This document shows positions 59,598-64,000 of a DNA stretch of 64,000 nt, piece after piece (the stretch's first letter is position 1; each line of letters opens with the position of its first letter). The DNA lies in assembly GCF_000715075.1 (NCBI RefSeq), contig NC_134101.1, positions 151,875,084 to 151,939,083 of the forward strand, read 5' to 3'. Made by a program: the position numbers and the translations under genes. Source of the stretch: Nicotiana tabacum (lineage: Eukaryota > Streptophyta > Magnoliopsida > Solanales > Solanaceae). Below the pieces are notes generated by a model, which ran no database searches, was not told the origin of the DNA, and saw only the letters and a list, made by a program, of their open reading frames with translations.

Positions 59598-61050
59598 TCC
59601 TCCACCTCTAAAATAATTGTTCGTCCTCTAACGGGCAGAAGAAGGAAGTACCTGAGTCGGGGAAAAGATAGAGATAACGGCTCCGCATATCGGACTCGGA
59701 CTCCCAGGTTGATACTTCAGCGGGCTGACCTCTCCACTGAACACGAACAGAAGGAAAACACTTCTACCTCAACTGATGAACCTGTCGGTCTAGAATAGCT
59801 ATCAGCTCCTCCTCATAGGACAAGTCCTTGTCCTACTGGACAGTGCTGAAATCTAACACGTGGGATGGATCGTCGTGATATTTCTGAAGCATGGATACAT
59901 GAAACACTGGATGCACGGCTGATAAGCTCGGTGGCAATGCAAGTCTATAAGCCACCTCTCCCACTCTATCAAGAATCTCAAACGGGACAATGAACCTAGG
60001 GCTAAGCTTGCCCTTCTTCCCAAATCTCATCACGCCCTTCATAGGCGACACCCAAAGCAATACCCACTCACCGACCATGAATGTCAAATCTTGAACCTTA
60101 CGGTTGTCATAACTCTTTTGCCTGGACTGAGATGTACGAAGCCTATCCTAAATAATCCTAACCTTGTCGAAGGCATCCTGAACCAGATCCGTACCCAACA
60201 ACCGGGCCTCTCCCGGCTCAAACCATCCAACCGCTACCGACACCGTCTACCATGCAATGCCTCATACGGAGCCATCTGGATACTCGACTGGTAGCTGTTG
60301 TTGTAGGCAAACTCTTCTAATGGCAAAAACTGATCCCACGAGCCTCCAAAGTCATTGACACAAGCTTAGAGCATATCCTCCAAAATCTGAATAGTCCACT
60401 CGGACTGCCCGTCCGTCTGAGGATGAAACGTTGTGCTCAACTCAACCCATATTCCCAACTCTTGCTGAACTGCTCTCCAAAAATGGGAGGTAACTGCGTA
60501 CCTCGATTCGAAATGATAGACTCGGGCACACCATGAAAACGAACAATCTCCCGGATATAGATCTCAGCTAACCTCTCGGAAGAATAGGAGACTGCCACAG
60601 GAATGAAATGTGTTGACTTGGTCAGCCTATCAATAATAACCCGCACTACATCGAACTTCCTCTAAGTCTGTGGGAGTCCAACAAAGAAGTTCATAGTGAT
60701 AAGCTCCCACTTCCACTCAGGAATCTCAATCTTCTGGAACAAACCACCAGGTCTCTGATGCTCGTACTTAACTTGCTGACAATTCAAACACCGAGCCACA
60801 TATGCAACGCTATCCTTCTTCATTCTTCTCCACCAATAATGTTGTCGCAAATCCTGATACATCTTCATGGTGCCTGGATGAATAGAGTACCGGGAACTAT
60901 GGGCCTCCTCTAAAATTAAATCTCCAAGCCCATCCACATTAGGCACACAAATTCGACCCTGCAATCTCAAAACTACATCATCACCTAAAGTAACCTGCTT
61001 GGCACCTCCGTGCTGCACCGTGTCTCTAAGGACACATAAATGGGGATCAA
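59598..61050 (-). pseudogene. Integrase and chromodomain-like tail of element 7
   Basis: Zinc-binding segment AHSSRYSIHPG and CLNCQQVKYEHQRPGG (60,750-60,930); core pieces WKWELITMNFFVGLP (~60,670-60,715), RLTKSTHFIPV and SESIISNRGTQ-like sequence (~60,500-60,640), and HPQTDGQSEWTIQ (~60,390-60,430); then MVGEWVLLWVSPMKG to HPVFHVSMLQKYHDDPSHVL (59,833-60,087) and the tail VQWRGQPAEVSTWESESDMR (~59,680-59,745). Both catalytic Asp positions read Asn, while the Glu is present. Several stops. Element 5 has Asp at both sites, so this copy is catalytically dead independently of its stops. Confidence 0.87.
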
Positions 61051-61700
61051 CATACTACCGATCACGGATGCACTCCAATAAGTAAGAACGAGCGACTATG
61101 CAAGCTAACACACGGCTGGGCTCAGAAACATCCAACCTCATGAACTGATTGGCCAAAGCATAAACATCCAAGGCAAGCAATCTCTCACCGACTGGAATAT
61201 AAGCAAGACTGCCCATACTGGCTGACTTTCTACTCAAAGCGTTGGCCACCACATTGGCTTTTCCCGGATGATATAAGATGGTGATATCATAGTCCTTTAA
61301 TAGCTCCAACCACCTTCTCTGCCTCAAATTTATCTCCTCCTACTTGAACAAATACTGCAGACTTTTGTGATCCATGAACACCTCACATGCCATGCCATAC
61401 AGATAATGCCTCCAAATCTTCAACGCATGAACGATGGCTGCTAACTCCAAATCATGAACCGGATAGTTCTTCTTATGAATCTTCAACTGTCGTGAAGCAT
61501 AGGAATGACCTTGCTATCCTGCATCAACACCGCACCAAGTCCAATACGAGATGCATCACAATAAACTGTATAAGGCCTTGAACCTGTGGGCAAAACCAAC
61601 ATCAGTGTCGTAGTCAGAGTTGTCTTGAGATTCTGAAAGCTCACCTCACACTCATCCGACCATCTGAACTGGGCACCCTTCTGGGTCAACCTGGTTATCG
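61051..61700 (-). pseudogene. RNase H region of element 7
   Basis: [20 protein letters not shown] and [20 protein letters not shown] (61,530-61,670), a frameshift near 61,500, then the segment ending [20 protein letters not shown] (61,230-61,300). DALSRK, intact in elements 5 and 6, is NALSRK here. Confidence 0.85.
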
Positions 61701-62400
61701 GGGTTGCAATAGATGAAAACCCCTCCACAAATTGACGATAGTAGCCTGCCAATCCCAAAAAACTACGGATCTCTATAGCTGATGCTGGTCTAGGCCAGTT
61801 CTTGACTGCCTCAATATTCTTCGAATCAACCTGAATACCCTCTACTGACACAACATGACCCAGGAATGCAAATGAACTCAACCAGAACTCGCACTTCGAA
61901 AACTTAGCATACAACTGACTATCCCTCAAAGTTTTAAGAACCACTCTAAGATGTTTCTCGTGCTCCTCCCAGCTACGGGAAAAGATCAAAATATCATCAA
62001 TGAAGACTATCACGAACGATCCAAGAAAGGCCAGAACACTCAGTTCATCAAATCCATAAAAGCTGTTGGGGCATTTTTCAACCCGAATGGCATCACCAAG
62101 AACTCATAATGCCTGTACCGAGTGCAGAAAGCTGTCTTAGGGACATCGGATGCTCTAATCCTCAACTGATGGTAGCCAGATCTCAAGTCCATCTTTGAAA
62201 ATACCTTGGCACCCTGAAGCTGATCAAATAAATCATCAATCCTCAGCAACGAATACTTATTCTTGATTGTAACCTTGTTCAACTACCAATAATCAATACA
62301 CATTCTCATCGATCCTTCCTTCTTCTTAAGAAACAACACCCGTGTACCCCAAGACAAAACACTAGGTCTAATGAAACCTTTTTCAAGCAATTCTTGCAAC
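61701..62400 (-). pseudogene. Reverse transcriptase of element 7
   Basis: Right to left: [20 protein letters not shown] and SMRMCIDYW; a stop; [20 protein letters not shown] and [40 protein letters not shown] (62,040-62,282); a stop and frameshift at ~62,015-62,035; then [20 protein letters not shown] with both active-site Asp residues and [20 protein letters not shown] (61,830-62,013). Confidence 0.87.
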
Positions 62401-63060
62401 TGCTCCTTCAACTCTTTCAACTTAGGCGGGGCCCATATAATACGGCCGGATAGAAATGGGCTGAGTAACCGAAGCCAAATCAATGCAAAAGTCAATATAC
62501 CTATCGGGTGGCATATCTGGAAGGTCTGAAGGGAATACCTCAGGAAACTCACGAACAACATGCACAGAATCAATAGAAGAACCTCAGCACTAGAGTCACG
62601 AACATAGGCCAAATAGGCCAAGCACCCCTTCTCAACCATACTACGAGCCTTCATATATGAGATAACATTGTGGGTAGAATGACCAGGAGTCCCTCTCCAC
62701 TCTAAACGAGGTAAACCTGGCAAGGCTAAGGTCACAGTCTTGGCATGACAGTCCAAGATAGTGTGATAAGGTGATAACCAGTCCATCCCTAATATGACAT
62801 TGAAATCAACCATGTCCAGAATAAGCAAATCTACACGAGTCTCAAGACCCCTAATCGCAACTACACATGAATGATGGACTCGATCTACCACAATAGAATC
62901 ACCCACCGGTGTAGAAAAATAAATAGGAGAACATAAATAATCACTAGGCATGACCAGATACAGTGCAAAATAAGATGACACATAGGAGTACGTAAATCCC
63001 GGATCAAATAAAACTGAAGCATCTCAGCTACAAACCAGAACAGTACCTATGATAACAGCA
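62401..63060 (-). pseudogene. Protease and protease-RT linker of element 7
   Basis: The active-site region reads ASVLFDPGFTYSYVSSYFA (~62,965-63,020), with Phe where elements 5 and 6 have Ser after DPG. VVAIRGLETRVDLLILDMVD, FNVILGMDWLSPYHTILDCH and VEKGCLAYLAYVRD follow. A frameshift near 62,580 scrambles the segment before RT. Confidence 0.83.
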
Positions 63061-64000
63061 TCGGAAGCCTCAACCTCAGGCCTGGCTGGAAGAGCATAAC
63101 ATTGGGGTTGGGCCCCACTACCCTGAAACATCTCTGGGATGGCCTGCTGCTGGCTGGCCTCCACCTCTAGCGGACTGAGCTCCACCTCTAACACCTATAC
63201 CTCCACCTCTAGCACCTCTACCCCCACCTCTAGCTGGCTGGGCGGGCTGTGGACCATTAGGTGCCTGAACCATGGCACGGGAACTTTGATGCTGAGAGCT
63301 ACTCGGTGCTCGAGGGAAAAACCTAGCAATGTGACCCATATCACCACAGATGTAACAAGCCCTCGGCTGCTGAGACTGTTGACCCTGACGACTTGAATGA
63401 CCACCCTGAAAACTTTAAAGCGGCGGTGCACTAATAGGAGCTGGTGGTGCACTGTAGGACTGCTGATTAAAATACTGCATATGGGGACCACGACCACCTA
63501 AAGCACCATGAGAAACCTGAAGTACTGACTGAAAAGTCCTAAGAGGATGGCCTCTACCATACGAATCTCTGCCTCCAGACGAGGTACCACTGAATCGGCT
63601 TGAATGACGAGGCCTCTTGTCAGACCCCTAACCACCTCCCTGCAATAGAACCATCTCAACTCTCCTGGCCATATTGGCCGCCTCCTAGAAAGAGATCTTG
63701 CTCCAAATCTCCTTGGCCATCTAAAGTCAAGTCGGCTGAATAAGTCCCTCAATGAACCTCCTCACCCTCTCTCTCTCTCTCTCTCTCTCAGTGGGAAGTA
63801 TGATAAGAGCATGATGGGCCAAGTCGATGAATTTGGTCTCATACTGAGAAACAGTCATAGAACCCTGCTGGAGACGCTCAAACTACCTCCGATAGATCAC
63901 GCTCTGAGTAATAAGGAGAAACTTCTCCAGAAATAGCTGAGTAATTTGTTCCCAAGTCAAAGCTGGTGATCCGGCTGGTCTAGCCAAGCAATAATCTCTC
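63061..64000 (-). pseudogene. gag: Degenerate gag of element 7, partial at window edge
   Basis: Core pieces at 63,780-64,000 (EQITQLFLEKF, ERLQQGSMTVSQYETKFIDL) continue into an Arg-Glu stretch encoded by the CT run at 63,767-63,789, then RRFIEGL. The zinc knuckle at ~63,310-63,360 reads CYICGDMGHIARFFP: C, C and H are present and the last Cys is Phe. A Gly/Arg-rich linker (63,150-63,260) leads into protease. The gag start lies outside the window. Confidence 0.85.
63767..63789. repeat. (CT)n microsatellite within gag of element 7
   Basis: 23 bases of alternating CT. On the coding strand it reads in frame as alternating Glu and Arg between LPT and VRRFIEGL, so it lengthens gag without shifting it. 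Confidence 0.9.

Larger units (their letters stand above)
57771..64000 (-). mobile_element. Element 7: Ty3/gypsy element, left part
   Basis: 3' LTR 57,771-59,597, then tail, integrase, RNase H, RT, protease and part of gag on the minus strand, running off the window. The insertion site within element 5's LTR is cctcc (57,766-57,770); its partner is not in the window. Pol order and sequence are like element 5, with a different and shorter LTR. Confidence 0.9.

Overview
This window is plant intergenic DNA built almost entirely from transposable elements. It contains long Ty3/gypsy LTR retrotransposons with initiator-Met-tRNA primer sites and Tekay/Del-like gag-pol (a chromodomain-type tail follows integrase), plus a decayed CACTA (En/Spm) DNA transposon. 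LTR sequence and element style suggest a large-genome Solanaceae species (Nicotiana-like). That is recognition, not a database result. I find no convincing intact host gene, tRNA, rRNA, CRISPR array or plasmid feature, and every transposon coding region is broken.

Layout. 1-2,481: unassigned DNA with a possible LTR end. 2,482-5,191: element 1 (+), a deleted non-coding (LARD-type) element. 5,209-12,857: element 2 (+), with gag and a protease remnant but no RT or integrase. 12,858-22,283: element 3 (-), a LARD with 3.2-kb LTRs and a 4.1-kb non-coding interior, related to element 1. 22,284-37,605: a CACTA transposon with a TNP2-like transposase on the minus strand, split by element 4 (26,153-36,303, -), a full-length LARD with 5-bp target duplications (AGCAC). 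37,835-38,330: a 121-bp tandem repeat. 38,699-57,770: element 5 (-), a gag-pol element whose RT is split by element 6 (43,921-53,360, -, duplications CTTCT). Element 6 has two 2,806-bp LTRs and has lost its integrase core. Element 5's 5' LTR is interrupted at 57,771 by element 7 (-), which runs off the right edge.

How the parts relate. The elements share a cis architecture although coding content differs: an initiator-Met PBS, a leader hairpin 56-58 nt after the PBS with a GACG (or GACA) tetraloop, a conserved box just before the polypurine tract, and in U3 a cluster of short CpG-rich palindromes ending just upstream of a TATA box. LTR similarity pairs LARD element 4 with coding element 6, and LARD elements 1 and 3 with coding element 5. 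This suggests trans-mobilisation of non-coding elements by coding relatives. The most interesting material here is this cis-acting RNA/DNA signal set, not the decayed proteins.
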